Assembly: GCF_036116635.1 (NCBI RefSeq)
Contig: NZ_CP107995.1
Span: 7,936,001 to 8,000,000, forward strand
Source of the DNA: Amycolatopsis sp. NBC_00345
GTDB taxonomy: Bacteria; Actinomycetota; Actinomycetes; Mycobacteriales; Pseudonocardiaceae
Length of the DNA: 64,000 bases
Direction: 5' to 3'
The notes beneath the pieces are model-generated. The model was not told the DNA's origin and ran no database searches. It worked only from the letters and a program-made list of their open reading frames with translations. Both the position numbers and the translations under genes were made by a program. Below, in pieces: positions 43,603 to 53,152 of this stretch; within the stretch, counting starts at the first letter, position 1, and each line of letters begins with the position of its first letter.

Positions 43603-44792
43603 GCGCGCTGGCCGATGCACTGGCCGCATCCCGCGACGACGAGTTCCGGCGCGCCGCGCGGGCGTTGCTGCGGCGTCCGATCGTGCGTGCGGCCGGCCCG
43701 GGCTCCGACGACTTCGCCGTCATTCGACGGCACGCGAGCGAGCTGCGGACCTGGTTCGACCGCAACACCGGCTGGCGCCTGTTCGTCGACAGCGAAGTCG
43801 CCCGCCTGGCCAAGACCGTGGCGACGACCACCGACCACACTCACCCGGCCAGAGACGTCCGCTCGAAGCAGCCATTCGGCCGCCGCCGCTATGTGCTGCT
43901 CTGTCTCGCGCTGGCGACCCTGGAACGCGCCGATGCGCAGATCACGCTCGGCCGCCTCGCCGAACAGGTGGTGCTGGGCGCGAGCGATCCGGACCTCGTC
44001 GGCGCCGGGATCGTGTTCACCCTGCAGGGCCGGGAGGAACGCGGCGATCTGGTCTCAGTGGTCCGGTTCCTGCTCGACATCGGCGTGCTCAGCCGCGTCG
44101 CCGGCGACGAGGACGCCTTTGTCAAGGACACCGGGGACGTGCTCTACGACGTCGAGCGCCGGGTGCTGGCGGCACTGCTCGCCGCTCCGCGTGGACCTTC
44201 CACGATCCGGGCCGACGGCTTCGAGGAACGACTCTCCGCGCTGACCGCCGAGATGCCACCCACCACCGATGACCTGCGCAACCAGCACATCCGACATCAG
44301 CTGACCCGGCGGCTCCTCGATGAGCCCGTGCTCTACTTCGACGAGCTGACCGAAGCGGAGCTCACCTACCTGACCGGTCAGCGCGCCGCGATCACCTCGA
44401 GGATCACCGAGCTGACCGGCCTGATCGCCGAGATCCGCGCCGAGGGCATCGCGATGATCGATCCGGCTGACGACCTCACCGACATCCGAATGCCGGAAAG
44501 CGGTACCGAAGGACACGTGACCCTGCTGCTCGCGGAGTACCTGGCGGGCACCGCGGGCCGTTGGGTGCCACTGCCCGAACTGCACGGCAAGGTCCGCGAG
44601 TTCGCCGCCGGGAACCGCGCCTACTGGCGTCGCAACTCTGCCGAGCCAGGCGCGGAGGTCGAGCTGACCTCAGTCGCGCTGACCCGGCTGGAGGCGCTGC
44701 AGCTGACCACCCTGACCACCGACGCGGTCACCGCGCGCCCGGCACTGTCCCGGTATTCGCTGGCCGAACCGACCATTCAGGAACGCCGATGA
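43599..44792 (+). CDS. jetB: Wadjet type II subunit JetB (TIGR02678/DUF2398)
   Basis: 397 residues, DUF2398/TIGR02678, the KITE-like winged-helix partner that binds JetA. Family segments include ARALLRRPIVRAAGP, LRTWFDRNTGWRLFVDSEVARLAK, RRRYVLLCLALATLER and LLDEPVLYFDEL. ATG 43599 overlaps the jetA stop (ATGA), and its own stop overlaps the jetC start, so the whole operon is translationally coupled. Confidence 0.92.
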   Translation: MSALADALAASRDDEFRRAARALLRRPIVRAAGPGSDDFAVIRRHASELRTWFDRNTGWRLFVDSEVARLAKTVATTTDHTHPARDVRSKQPFGRRRYVLLCLALATLERADAQITLGRLAEQVVLGASDPDLVGAGIVFTLQGREERGDLVSVVRFLLDIGVLSRVAGDEDAFVKDTGDVLYDVERRVLAALLAAPRGPSTIRADGFEERLSALTAEMPPTTDDLRNQHIRHQLTRRLLDEPVLYFDELTEAELTYLTGQRAAITSRITELTGLIAEIRAEGIAMIDPADDLTDIRMPESGTEGHVTLLLAEYLAGTAGRWVPLPELHGKVREFAAGNRAYWRRNSAEPGAEVELTSVALTRLEALQLTTLTTDAVTARPALSRYSLAEPTIQERR

Positions 44793-47700
44793 CCCGCGAG
44801 CTGCCTGAGCCGCTACTCGAACGCTGGCAGCCGTTGCGCGCGGGGTTGGTGGACCTCTTTTATTACGACACCGAAGAATTCTGGTTCCGCGACGGACGCC
44901 TGCTGCTACGGGGCAACAACGGGACCGGCAAATCCAAGGTGCTCGCGCTGATGCTGCCGTTCCTGCTCGACGGAGACCTTTCGCCGCACCGGGTCGAGCC
45001 GGACGCGGACCCGAAGAAGAAGATGGAGTGGAACCTTCTGCTCGGCGGCGCCCACCCGTATCCGGAACGCCTCGGTTACACCTGGCTCGAGTTCGGCCGG
45101 GTCGACGAGGACGGGGTAGCCCGGTTCCGCACCCTCGGTTGTGGCCTGAAGGCCGTGTCCGGCAAGGGCATCGCCCGGCACTGGTACTTCGTCACGGAGC
45201 AGCGGATCGGCGCCGGACCCGAACTCGGCGGACTTGACCTCGTCGACGCGACCGGCACAGCCTTGAGCAAGGACCGGCTGAGTGACGCACTCGGCGACCA
45301 CGGCACGCTCTACGAACGGGCGCGGAACTATCGGCGTGCCGTCGACGAAGCCCTGTTCGGCTTCGGCGAACAGCGCTACGGCGCGCTGGTAGACCTGCTC
45401 ATCCAGCTGCGGCAACCACAGTTGTCCAAGCGCCCCAGTGAAAAAGCGCTGTCTGCCGCACTCACCGAGTCGCTGCCACCGCTGGACCAAGCAGTGGTCG
45501 CGGACGTCGCCGACGCGTTCCGCAGTCTCGAGGAGGACCGCAATTCTCTCGCCGCGATGACCGAAGCCCGCGACGCGGCGAAGTCGTTCCTCGGCCACTA
45601 CCGCCGCTACGCGCGAATCGCCTCCCGGCGACGGGCGGCCCGTCCGCGTGAAGCCCAGGCCGTGTATCGGCGGGTCAGCGAGGAGCTGACCGCGGCCGAA
45701 ACCGCCTATCAGCAGGCCGAAACCGCATTGACCGCCGCGAAGACCAGGCTCGACGAGATCGCCACCACACGCAAACGCCTGCAGGCGCGCGAAGAAGCCC
45801 TCAACGCCAGTCCCGAGATGCGCAGTAATCAGGAGTTGAAGCGCGCCGCCGCCGATGCTCAAAAGCTTGCCGAAGAGGCGAGCCGACTCGCCGGCGAGCG
45901 CGACAAGACCGGCAAGAAGCTCATCACCCGAGGGGAGCGACACAGACGCGCGACGGATCGGCTGTCCGAGGCAAGCACCAAGCTCGACGCTGCCCGCAAG
46001 AGTGCGGCGGCTGCCGCGGTGCCGGCGCGGATCGCCGGTCTCCACGCCGAGCGCATCGATACGGCCCTCTCCGCGGAGCCCGAAGTGGCGGGCCTGCGTG
46101 CGGACGCCGAGCAGCTGGCCGCACGGCAGCAGCACGCGGTCGACCAGGTGCGCACGCTGATCCAGAAGGCCGCGGAGGCCGGACGCGAGCTGGCCGATGC
46201 CCGTCGCAAGGCCGCTGACCTGGACACAGAAGTGGACGATCTGGCCGAACGCCGGATCCAGGCCGAAGCGCGGATTGGCGAGAGTGGACGCGAGTTGACC
46301 ACCGCGATCCGCGACCATCTCGAGGAGGCCACCGAACTGCGCCTCGACGACCCGGCCAGCACGTTCGCCGAGCTGGAACTATGGATCGAGACGCTGGCGG
46401 GGCCGAACCCGGCGGCTGCCGCGGTGAGTTCGGCCGGGCAGGCCGCCGCCGTGCGCCTGGCCCACGCCGACGCCGCACTCGAAGCCGAGGAGCATGCGGC
46501 GCGTGAGCGTGCCGCGGATCTGGCTGCCGAGATCGAACGGCTGGAGCGCGGCGAAGACAGCGTGCCGCCCCTGCCCTACACCCGGCAGAACACCGACCGC
46601 GCCGGCCGTCTCGGCGCCCCGCTTTGGCAGCTCGTCGACTTCGCCCCAGACGTATCACCGACGGAGCGCGCGGGCCTCGAAGCCGCCTTAGAGGGCGCCG
46701 GGGTCCTCGATTCCTGGGTCACACCGGCGGGTGAACTGCTCGCGCCGGACACCGAGGACGTCGTGCTCCGCCCTCGCGGCACAGTCGCCGGACCGAGTCT
46801 GGCCACGGCGCTGGTCCCCGCGGTGGACCGGGAAGATCCGCTCGCCGACGCCGTTTCCGACGAGATCGTCGCCGAGTTGCTCGACTCGATCGGCTTGGGT
46901 TCGCTCGATCGGGGCGAGGAGCGCGAGACCTGGGTCAGCGCGGCCGGCGAGTATCGAATCGGGGTATTGCGAGGCGCCTGGCACAAACCGGTCGCGGAGT
47001 ACCTCGGCCGCGGCGCCCGTGAAGCCGCGCGGCGCTCCCGCCTGATCACTTTGCGCACCGAACTGGCCCGCGTGGAAGCGAAGCTGACCGACCTGGCGCG
47101 GGCCCGCGGCGAGCTGAGCACGCGCCAGGCCACGCTCACCGCCGAAGTGTCCGGGCTGCCGTCCGACACTGCGCTGCGCGACGCACACTCCGAGGTCAAA
47201 CGCCTGGCCGAGGACCTGCGACAATTGATCGTGAAGCAGTCGAGCGCCCACGCGGCCGTGGTCACCGCGACGTCGTCCGCCGAGACGGCACGGGCCACGC
47301 TCGAGGAGGCCGCCGGGGACACCGGTCTGCCTGCGACCGCGGCCGAACTGTCCGAAGTAGACAGTGGCCTGACCGGGTACCGGATCGCATTGGCCGGGCT
47401 CTGGCCGGTGGTCGACGCGGACGCGGAAGCGCGCCGCGCGGTGGAGCAGGCCGCCGATGAGCTGGCCGAGGCAGAAGCAGATCTCGCGGAGGCCGCGGAC
47501 CGTGCAGGGAAGGCGGAACAGTACTCAGCTGCCGCGGCTGAGCGCCACCAGACGTTGCGCGACACGGTCGGCGCGGCCGTCTCCGAACTCGAACAACGCC
47601 TTGCCGAGGTCACGGAGTCCTTACGCAGCAACGAAAACGATGCGAATACCGTCAACCGTGAGCGGGACATGGCGATCAATGCGCGGGGCAAGGCGGAAGG

Positions 47701-48979
47701 CCGCCGGGAAACGCTCGACGAAGAGTTGCAGGTCGCGATCACCGAACGGACCGCGGCCGCCGAGTCGCTGCGACGGTTCACGCTGACCGGTTTGCTCGCC
47801 GTGGCGCTGCCCGAGTTGGCCGCCCCAGATCCGGCCGAACCTTGGGCGCCCGACCCGACCGTGCGACTTGCCCGGCGGGTGAACGAAGAACTCGCCGACA
47901 CCCCGGATGACGACACTGCATGGGATCGCGTGCAGAAACGGGTCAACGACGAACTCAAGAACCTCACTGACACGCTCTCGCGCCAGGGCAGCAGAGCGTC
48001 CGGTGATCTGCTCGAAGACGGCCTGGTGGTCGAAGTCGAGTTCCAGGGCAAGCCGTCGACTGTCCCGGAGCTGGCCACGGCACTGGCCACCGAGGTCGAA
48101 GACCGGGAACGCCTGCTGAGCGAGCGGGAACGGGAAATCCTGGAGAACCACCTGGTCAACGAGGTGGCAAGCACTCTGCAGGAGCTGATCTCAGCCGCCG
48201 AGGCGCAGGTCGCGCGGATGAACGTCGAGCTGGCCGAGCGCCCGACCAGCACCGGCATGCGGCTGCGGCTGGTCTGGCGGGCAAGGGAAGATGGCCCAGC
48301 CGGGCTGGCCGCCGCCAGGGAACGATTGCTCCGGCAGACGGCCGACGCCTGGTCCGAGGAAGACCGTGCTGCCGTCGGCGGGTTCTTGCAAGACAGGATC
48401 ACGGAGGTGCGTTCTCGCGACGCCTCAGGCACCTGGCTTGAGCACTTGACCGAAGCACTGGACTACCGGAACTGGAACCGCTTCGTCATCCAACGGCACC
48501 AGAACGGCCAGTGGAAACCGGCGACCGGACCGGCCTCGGGCGGCGAGCGAGTCCTGGCGGCGAGCGTGCCGCTGTTCGCTGCCGCATCGTCGCACTACGC
48601 CTCTGCTGGCAACCCATACGCCCCGCGGCTGGTGACCCTGGACGAAGCCTTCGCCGGGGTCGACGACAACGCGCGCGCGAAGTACCTCGGTCTGCTGGCG
48701 GCGTTCGATCTGGACGTGGTGATGACCAGCGAGCGGGAATGGGGCTGCTACCCGGAGGTTCCGGGCCTGGCGATCTCGCAGCTGTCCCGGACCGACGACA
48801 TCGCGGCAGTGTTGGTCACGAACTGGGAATGGGACGGCCACCGGCGGACCAAGGCCGAGCGCTCCGAACCCCGGCTCCTCGAAGCCGCATCCGCTATGGC
48901 GCAGGACAGCCGCGCCCAAAACAGTCCCGCGCAGAACGGTCTTTGGGAAGGGTTCGAGGAGATCGGCTCAGTAGACTGA
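44789..48979 (+). CDS. jetC: Wadjet type II SMC-like ATPase JetC (TIGR02680)
   Basis: 1396 residues. N-terminal Walker A GNNGTGKSK (about 43-51), long Ala/Glu/Arg-rich coiled coils (about 290-620 and 740-1150) with a hinge region between them, and a C-terminal head with signature ASGGERVLAASVPLFAAA and Walker B LVTLDEAFAGVDD (about 1280-1292). It is the MukB/SMC-like motor that extrudes DNA loops in Wadjet. ATG 44789 overlaps the jetB stop. Complete, with no disrupted motif. Confidence 0.93.
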   Translation: MTRELPEPLLERWQPLRAGLVDLFYYDTEEFWFRDGRLLLRGNNGTGKSKVLALMLPFLLDGDLSPHRVEPDADPKKKMEWNLLLGGAHPYPERLGYTWLEFGRVDEDGVARFRTLGCGLKAVSGKGIARHWYFVTEQRIGAGPELGGLDLVDATGTALSKDRLSDALGDHGTLYERARNYRRAVDEALFGFGEQRYGALVDLLIQLRQPQLSKRPSEKALSAALTESLPPLDQAVVADVADAFRSLEEDRNSLAAMTEARDAAKSFLGHYRRYARIASRRRAARPREAQAVYRRVSEELTAAETAYQQAETALTAAKTRLDEIATTRKRLQAREEALNASPEMRSNQELKRAAADAQKLAEEASRLAGERDKTGKKLITRGERHRRATDRLSEASTKLDAARKSAAAAAVPARIAGLHAERIDTALSAEPEVAGLRADAEQLAARQQHAVDQVRTLIQKAAEAGRELADARRKAADLDTEVDDLAERRIQAEARIGESGRELTTAIRDHLEEATELRLDDPASTFAELELWIETLAGPNPAAAAVSSAGQAAAVRLAHADAALEAEEHAARERAADLAAEIERLERGEDSVPPLPYTRQNTDRAGRLGAPLWQLVDFAPDVSPTERAGLEAALEGAGVLDSWVTPAGELLAPDTEDVVLRPRGTVAGPSLATALVPAVDREDPLADAVSDEIVAELLDSIGLGSLDRGEERETWVSAAGEYRIGVLRGAWHKPVAEYLGRGAREAARRSRLITLRTELARVEAKLTDLARARGELSTRQATLTAEVSGLPSDTALRDAHSEVKRLAEDLRQLIVKQSSAHAAVVTATSSAETARATLEEAAGDTGLPATAAELSEVDSGLTGYRIALAGLWPVVDADAEARRAVEQAADELAEAEADLAEAADRAGKAEQYSAAAAERHQTLRDTVGAAVSELEQRLAEVTESLRSNENDANTVNRERDMAINARGKAEGRRETLDEELQVAITERTAAAESLRRFTLTGLLAVALPELAAPDPAEPWAPDPTVRLARRVNEELADTPDDDTAWDRVQKRVNDELKNLTDTLSRQGSRASGDLLEDGLVVEVEFQGKPSTVPELATALATEVEDRERLLSEREREILENHLVNEVASTLQELISAAEAQVARMNVELAERPTSTGMRLRLVWRAREDGPAGLAAARERLLRQTADAWSEEDRAAVGGFLQDRITEVRSRDASGTWLEHLTEALDYRNWNRFVIQRHQNGQWKPATGPASGGERVLAASVPLFAAASSHYASAGNPYAPRLVTLDEAFAGVDDNARAKYLGLLAAFDLDVVMTSEREWGCYPEVPGLAISQLSRTDDIAAVLVTNWEWDGHRRTKAERSEPRLLEAASAMAQDSRAQNSPAQNGLWEGFEEIGSVD

Positions 48980-48984
48980 CTCCG

Positions 48985-50283
48985 GTGGACCACCTGCCCT
49001 CGAACGAGAAACCAGCTGACCTCACCCGACTTTCCCGGTTACTCGGCGACGAGCTGACCTGGCTGGTCGAGCGTGTCCGGCGGCGGCTCGAACGGGGTGA
49101 AACCCTGGACACGTCCGTCACACTCACCGGAGCCACACCCGCTCAACGCGACGCGGCGCACCGGTTGCTCGGCCGTCGGCCGCGGGCCGGCAGCACCTTG
49201 ACCGTGCCACTGCCGGCTGTCGACGACATCCTGCGTCATTCCGGTGCCAGCCCTGACGGGCTCGCTGCCGCGGTGATCGCGATGGGCGGCCCGATCATCG
49301 ACCTTGTCGCACGTGGCGCCGCTGAAGAAGCCGCGTGGCGACACGCCTTCGCGCCGCTCGACGCGGTCGTCGAAACCCGGCCTGCCCTAGGAAACTGGTA
49401 CGAACGCCTGCACACGACCGGTCTGGTCCGCAGGCTGGCCGGCGCGCCCGAAGCCGCGGTCCCGCTGCTCGCCGACCTCGCCAAGGTCGTCACCGAACTG
49501 CCCGCATCCGGCGAGCCACTGGGTCAGCTGGCCGCGCGGACGACCCATGATGCCCACAGCCTCGACGGCGGCCAGCCCCTTGCCACGCTCGCCCTCGGCG
49601 CCGCGCGCGTCCTCGCGGGCGTGCCGGACACTGCATCGAACCGCGAAGCGTGGTCCGCCGTTGGCGTGCTGCGCGACGAGGTGTCCAGCACCGTCCTGAC
49701 GCTCGGTTTGCTGGGCGATCCGGACACTGCCACCGGCCGGGCCCTCGCCGCGTTCCATTCAGCAGGCCAGCCCGTCGTGCTGACTCTTCGGCAGTTGGTC
49801 CGCGACGCGCCCCGCTTGACCGATCGCATCGTGTCGATCTGCGAAAACCCAGTGGTGGTCACGACCGCAGCAGACCGTCTCGGCCAAGCCTGCCCGCCGC
49901 TGGTCTGTACTTACGGTCAGCCCGGCGCGGCGGTGCTGCTCCTCCTTCGGGCGCTGGCCGACACCGGTGCCGAACTTCGTCACCACGGCGACTTCGACTG
50001 GGGCGGAATCCGCATCGCCAACGTTCTCTTCGACCGTCTGCCCGTCCGGCCTTGGCGGTTCGATGCCGCTGCCTACCGGGCCGTCGCCGCCGCGCATCCC
50101 GGCGCCACCCTTGCCGGCACCCCGGTCGCCGCGAGCTGGGATCCGGAGCTGACGACCACGATGACCGAACTGGGCCGGAAAGTCGAAGAGGAACTCGTCC
50201 TCGACCAGCTCGTCGAAGATCTCGCCGCAGTGGCAAACCGCGGCGGGGATGATCATTCCGTCGGCTTCGGGATGTCGAAGTAG
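48985..50283 (+). CDS. jetD: Wadjet type II nuclease subunit JetD (TIGR02679/DUF2399)
   Basis: 432 residues, DUF2399/TIGR02679, related to the topoisomerase VI A subunit. The Toprim-like metal site is visible in the C-terminal half: CENPVVVTTAAD then LVCTYGQPGAAV and the acidic HHGDFDWGGIRIAN (about 330-343). JetD cleaves the DNA once the SMC complex has sensed a small circle. GTG 48985 starts five bases after the jetC stop. The last 31 bp overlap the facing SCP2 gene. All four subunits are intact, so the system is probably active. Confidence 0.92.
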   Translation: MDHLPSNEKPADLTRLSRLLGDELTWLVERVRRRLERGETLDTSVTLTGATPAQRDAAHRLLGRRPRAGSTLTVPLPAVDDILRHSGASPDGLAAAVIAMGGPIIDLVARGAAEEAAWRHAFAPLDAVVETRPALGNWYERLHTTGLVRRLAGAPEAAVPLLADLAKVVTELPASGEPLGQLAARTTHDAHSLDGGQPLATLALGAARVLAGVPDTASNREAWSAVGVLRDEVSSTVLTLGLLGDPDTATGRALAAFHSAGQPVVLTLRQLVRDAPRLTDRIVSICENPVVVTTAADRLGQACPPLVCTYGQPGAAVLLLLRALADTGAELRHHGDFDWGGIRIANVLFDRLPVRPWRFDAAAYRAVAAAHPGATLAGTPVAASWDPELTTTMTELGRKVEEELVLDQLVEDLAAVANRGGDDHSVGFGMSK

Positions 50284-50864
50284 CTAGACAACCGCACCGC
50301 CGGCGCATACTCGCCCTTCACCTTCACGCGGCCGGTTACGAACATCGTCGCGACGGCGGCGTTGCCGGTGGCCATGCGGATGAAGTCGTCGACGGAGAGG
50401 GTGATCGTGGTGTCCGGGGTGCGGGCCAGGTCGGTGCTGGAAACGCACAGGCCGTCTTCGATCACTGTTTGGAAACGGTCGTAGCCGTCTTCCGATTCAC
50501 CCCCGGAAAAGCGCCAGGAAACGACTATGTTGACGTAGCGGGCGCGGTCCGGGAGGAAATGCTCGGACATTCTGCGGAAAATCTCGTCCAGGAACACCGA
50601 GCGCAACTCGGGGTGGTCCGCGAGCGCCTTCAGCTGTTCGCGCGACGAGCGGCCGACGATGTCGACCAAGACCTGTGTGGACAGCGAGCTCAGTTCGATG
50701 CCGGCGCCCGCGTTTCCCAGCATGTGCAAGGTTTCCAGCACCTGCACGAACTGCTCCGGCGTCAGCTTCGCCAGCTCCAGCTTCCGCGCGAAACCGTTGA
50801 CCGCGTGGCCGGCGGCGGTCGAAGCGTGCGGACGGGAGAACCGTCGCCACGGAATACGGGACAC
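50253..50864 (-). CDS. SCP2-domain protein, copy 1
   Basis: 203 residues. N-terminal helical segment (about 1-85) and a C-terminal SCP2/sterol-carrier fold (about 95-203; VNIVVSWRFSGG, YDRFQTVIEDG, TITLSVDDFIRMATGN, FVTGRVKVKGEYAPAVRLSSYFDIPKP). The SCP2 fold binds lipids or acyl-CoA in a hydrophobic tunnel. It resembles the next gene across its whole length, so the pair arose by tandem duplication. Its 3' end overlaps jetD. Confidence 0.82.
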   Translation of the reverse strand: MSRIPWRRFSRPHASTAAGHAVNGFARKLELAKLTPEQFVQVLETLHMLGNAGAGIELSSLSTQVLVDIVGRSSREQLKALADHPELRSVFLDEIFRRMSEHFLPDRARYVNIVVSWRFSGGESEDGYDRFQTVIEDGLCVSSTDLARTPDTTITLSVDDFIRMATGNAAVATMFVTGRVKVKGEYAPAVRLSSYFDIPKPTE

Positions 50865-50883
50865 GAAAAAGCAGTGTAACGGC

Positions 50884-51528
50884 TCAGGACGGTTTGGGAA
50901 GGTCGAAATAGCCGACCAGGCCCGCAGCGAATGCGAGATCGCCTTTCACCTTGATTTTCCCGGTGACGAACAACACCGCCGGCGTGGCCTGGTGGGTGAT
51001 GATGCGGAAGAAGTCCGTCGGCGCGACCGTGATCGTCACGCGCGGCTTCTCCTTCATCTCCCGCGAAACCGTGCAGGCACCCCGCGAGATCACCGTCTCG
51101 TAGCGGTCGTAACCGCCGTCGCCGGTGCCGCCGGACAGGCGCCAGTGCACCACCGCGTGCAACGACCGCGCCCGGTCCACCCGGATGTGCGCTCCCATGC
51201 GCGCGAAGATCTCGTCCAGCACCCGCTCGCACAGGACGCGCTCGCCGACGACGGCCTCCAACTGTGCCCGCGACGCGCGCGCCACGAGGTTCGCGAAACG
51301 CGTCGGGTCCACCTTCGCCAGCGAGAACGCCGGCGCCTTCTCCTCTAGGCGGATCAGCGTCGCCAGCAGACGGCGGAAGTCGTCCTTGCCCAGCTCACGG
51401 GGGTCGACGGCGTCGGCCAGCACGTTGACGTCCAGCGCGCCGATCTCCGGGCCCAGCACGTCGACGCGGTCCAGCGCGTCGAGCAGCGCCGTTCCGCGCA
51501 GGTTCGCCAGATCGGTGTCCTCGGCCAT
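50884..51528 (-). CDS. SCP2-domain protein, copy 2
   Basis: 214 residues with the same layout as the downstream copy: helical N-terminus (LANLRGTALLDALDRVDVLG), then VVHWRLSGG, YDRYETVISRG, VTITVAPTDFFRIITHQ and VTGKIKVKGDLAFAAGLVGYFDLPKPS. It is transcribed first; copy 1 follows after 19 bases. Proximity to the fatty-acid module suggests lipid binding, but no catalytic residues are present. Divergent from tetR. Confidence 0.83.
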   Translation of the reverse strand: MAEDTDLANLRGTALLDALDRVDVLGPEIGALDVNVLADAVDPRELGKDDFRRLLATLIRLEEKAPAFSLAKVDPTRFANLVARASRAQLEAVVGERVLCERVLDEIFARMGAHIRVDRARSLHAVVHWRLSGGTGDGGYDRYETVISRGACTVSREMKEKPRVTITVAPTDFFRIITHQATPAVLFVTGKIKVKGDLAFAAGLVGYFDLPKPS

Positions 51529-51562
51529 GCGCCACCCCTTTCCCCTCGGCTACAGCGTAAGG

Positions 51563-51576
51563 CTACCCGCGAGTAG
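51563..51576. promoter_or_regulatory. TetR-type operator-like site upstream of tetR and the SCP2 pair
   Basis: CTACCCGCGAGTAG lies 70 bp before the tetR start and 34 bp before the divergent SCP2 start. It matches the site at 54529-54542 (reverse complement) at 12 of 14 positions and the fadE5 site at 1680-1693 at 11 of 14, which suggests autoregulation plus control of the SCP2 pair. Confidence 0.6.
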
Positions 51577-51646
51577 GTAAGCGGGCAAGAACGCGCCGAC
51601 CACGGCGGCAGGTACCGTCTCGTGCTGGCGAGAGGGAGGTCGGAGA

Positions 51647-52324
51647 GTGCCCGACGAAGAGCAGCGCCCGCCCGAGCGGGCCCGGCGACTGCCGCGTGCC
51701 GTGCGCGAGCGGCAGATCCTGGACGCCGCGGTGCAGGTGTTCTCGCGCCACGGCTACCACTCGGCGTCGATGGACGAGATCTCCGAGGTCGCCGGCGTCT
51801 CCAAGCCGATGATCTACACCTACCTCGGCTCCAAGGAAGACCTGTTCGGCAAGAGCATCCAGCGCGAGGCGACGCGGCTGCTCGAGGCCATCCAGGCCGG
51901 CGTCCAGCCCGACCTGCCGCCGGACATGCAGCTCTGGCACGGGCTGCGGTCGTTCTACCGCTTCGTCGCCGAATACCGCGAATCGTGGACGGTGCTGCAC
52001 CGGCAGGCGCTGACGGTCGGCGGCGCGTTCGCCGCCGAGATCACCGCCATGCGCACCCGCGCGATCGAGCTGGTCGCCGCGCTCGTCGTCTCCGCCGGCA
52101 CCCGCAAGGGCCTCGCCCAGCAGGCCGAGTTCTCCGGCGCCGGCCTGTCCGCCGCGCTGGTCGGCGCCGCGGAATCGCTCGCCGACTGGGCGCTCGACCA
52201 CCCCGAGATCTCCGACGGCGTGCTCGCGTCCTGGCTGATGAACCTGGTCTGGCTCGGCTTCAACGACCTCGTCGAGGGCAAGGTCTGGAAGCCGCTGCCC
52301 GACGAAACCGCGTCAGAGGGCTGA
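51647..52324 (+). CDS. TetR-family regulator of the fatty-acid module
   Basis: 225 residues. HTH at about 20-65 (RQILDAAVQVFSRHGYHSASMDEISEVAGVSKPMIYTYLGSKEDLF) and a larger ligand-binding domain. GTG 51647 follows GAGGGAGG at 51631-51638. The equivalent mycobacterial neighbourhood (Rv0238 to Rv0244c) also carries a TetR gene next to htdX, fabG4, fadA2 and fadE5. Shared operator-like motifs before this gene, fabG4/fadA2 and fadE5 suggest it represses all of them and responds to an acyl-CoA; that ligand is inferred. Its 3' end overlaps htdX by 12 bp, tail to tail. Confidence 0.9.
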   Translation: MPDEEQRPPERARRLPRAVRERQILDAAVQVFSRHGYHSASMDEISEVAGVSKPMIYTYLGSKEDLFGKSIQREATRLLEAIQAGVQPDLPPDMQLWHGLRSFYRFVAEYRESWTVLHRQALTVGGAFAAEITAMRTRAIELVAALVVSAGTRKGLAQQAEFSGAGLSAALVGAAESLADWALDHPEISDGVLASWLMNLVWLGFNDLVEGKVWKPLPDETASEG

Positions 52325-53149
52325 AATCGTCCCGTCGAGGTGCGGCTTGGGCTTGCGCGCGTTCCACAGCTCGAAGGCCCAGCCGTCGTCGGTCGGCCAG
52401 GTGGTGAAGGCGGCCTTCGCGGGCAGGAGCACGGGCTGCTTGAACCGGACATCCACCGTGAACGCGAGAGGCAGCCGTCCCTCGAACGCCGCCAGCGCGT
52501 GCGCCTTCGTCCACATGCCGTGGGCGATCGCGGCCGGGAAGCCGAACAGGCGCGCGCTCAGCGGGTGCAGGTGGATCGGGTTGCGGTCGCCGGACACCTC
52601 GGCGTAGCGGCGGCCGATGTCACCCGGCACGGCCCAGATCGCGGTCGGCGTCGGCGGCGCGAGCTGCTCACGCGGCCCCGACGGGCCCGAACCGCCGCCC
52701 CGGCGCAGATAAGTCGACACGTCCGTCCACACCGTCTCGGCGCCCACCGAAACCTCGCTGACGACGTCGAACTGGCGCCCCTTCTCGTGCGGCCGCAGGT
52801 TCTCCGCACGGACGCGCACGGTGAACACCTCGCCGAGCCGCAGCGGGCGGCGCTGCGTGATCCGGTTGGCCACGTGCACCATGCCGAGCAGCGGGAACGG
52901 GAACCCCGGCTCGGTCATCAGCGCCATCTGCAGCGGAAACGCGAGCAGGTGCGGGTACGTCGCCGGCAGCTCGTCGCCGAAGCGGAAGCCGCAGACCTGG
53001 GCGTACGCGGCCACGTGCGCCGGGTCGACGACCACGCCGGAGCGCACCAGCTCGAGGTCCGGCAGCGTCGAACCGCCGCCGCGCCGCAGCAGCGCCTTCG
53101 GGTACAGCGTCGCCAGGCTGGGCGAGCTGCTGAGTTCACGCACGGCCAC
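52313..53149 (-). CDS. htdX: MaoC-like double hot-dog 3-hydroxyacyl dehydratase
   Basis: 278 residues with two hot-dog domains. The N-terminal half holds the degenerate partner (DPAHVAAYAQVCGFRFGDELPATYPHLLAFP). The C-terminal half holds the hydratase-2 motif YAEVSGDRNPIHLHP...GFPAAIAHGMW, with Asp and His catalytic residues (about 190-225). This is the layout of mycobacterial HtdX. It hydrates or dehydrates (R)-3-hydroxyacyl thioesters. GTG 53149 starts three bases after the fabG4 stop, in one operon. Confidence 0.88.
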   Translation of the reverse strand: MAVRELSSSPSLATLYPKALLRRGGGSTLPDLELVRSGVVVDPAHVAAYAQVCGFRFGDELPATYPHLLAFPLQMALMTEPGFPFPLLGMVHVANRITQRRPLRLGEVFTVRVRAENLRPHEKGRQFDVVSEVSVGAETVWTDVSTYLRRGGGSGPSGPREQLAPPTPTAIWAVPGDIGRRYAEVSGDRNPIHLHPLSARLFGFPAAIAHGMWTKAHALAAFEGRLPLAFTVDVRFKQPVLLPAKAAFTTWPTDDGWAFELWNARKPKPHLDGTISAL

Positions 53150-53152
53150 GGT

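Larger units (their letters stand above)
40738..50283. other. Defence island: type IV restriction enzyme plus type II Wadjet
   Basis: Five genes (SRA-HNH on minus; jetABCD on plus) fill 9.5 kb between fxsA and an SCP2-domain gene. Both outer ends overlap the flanking genes tail to tail, by 4 bp on the left and 31 bp on the right. GTCGAAG occurs at 40730-40736 and 50274-50280, possibly a short target duplication but also possibly chance. No integrase or transposase is present. Confidence 0.8.

Noticed and set aside
46576..48432. 618-residue open frame opposite jetC
   Set aside because: Ser/Arg-rich low-information translation mirrors the coiled-coil codons of jetC; no start signal or recognisable domain.
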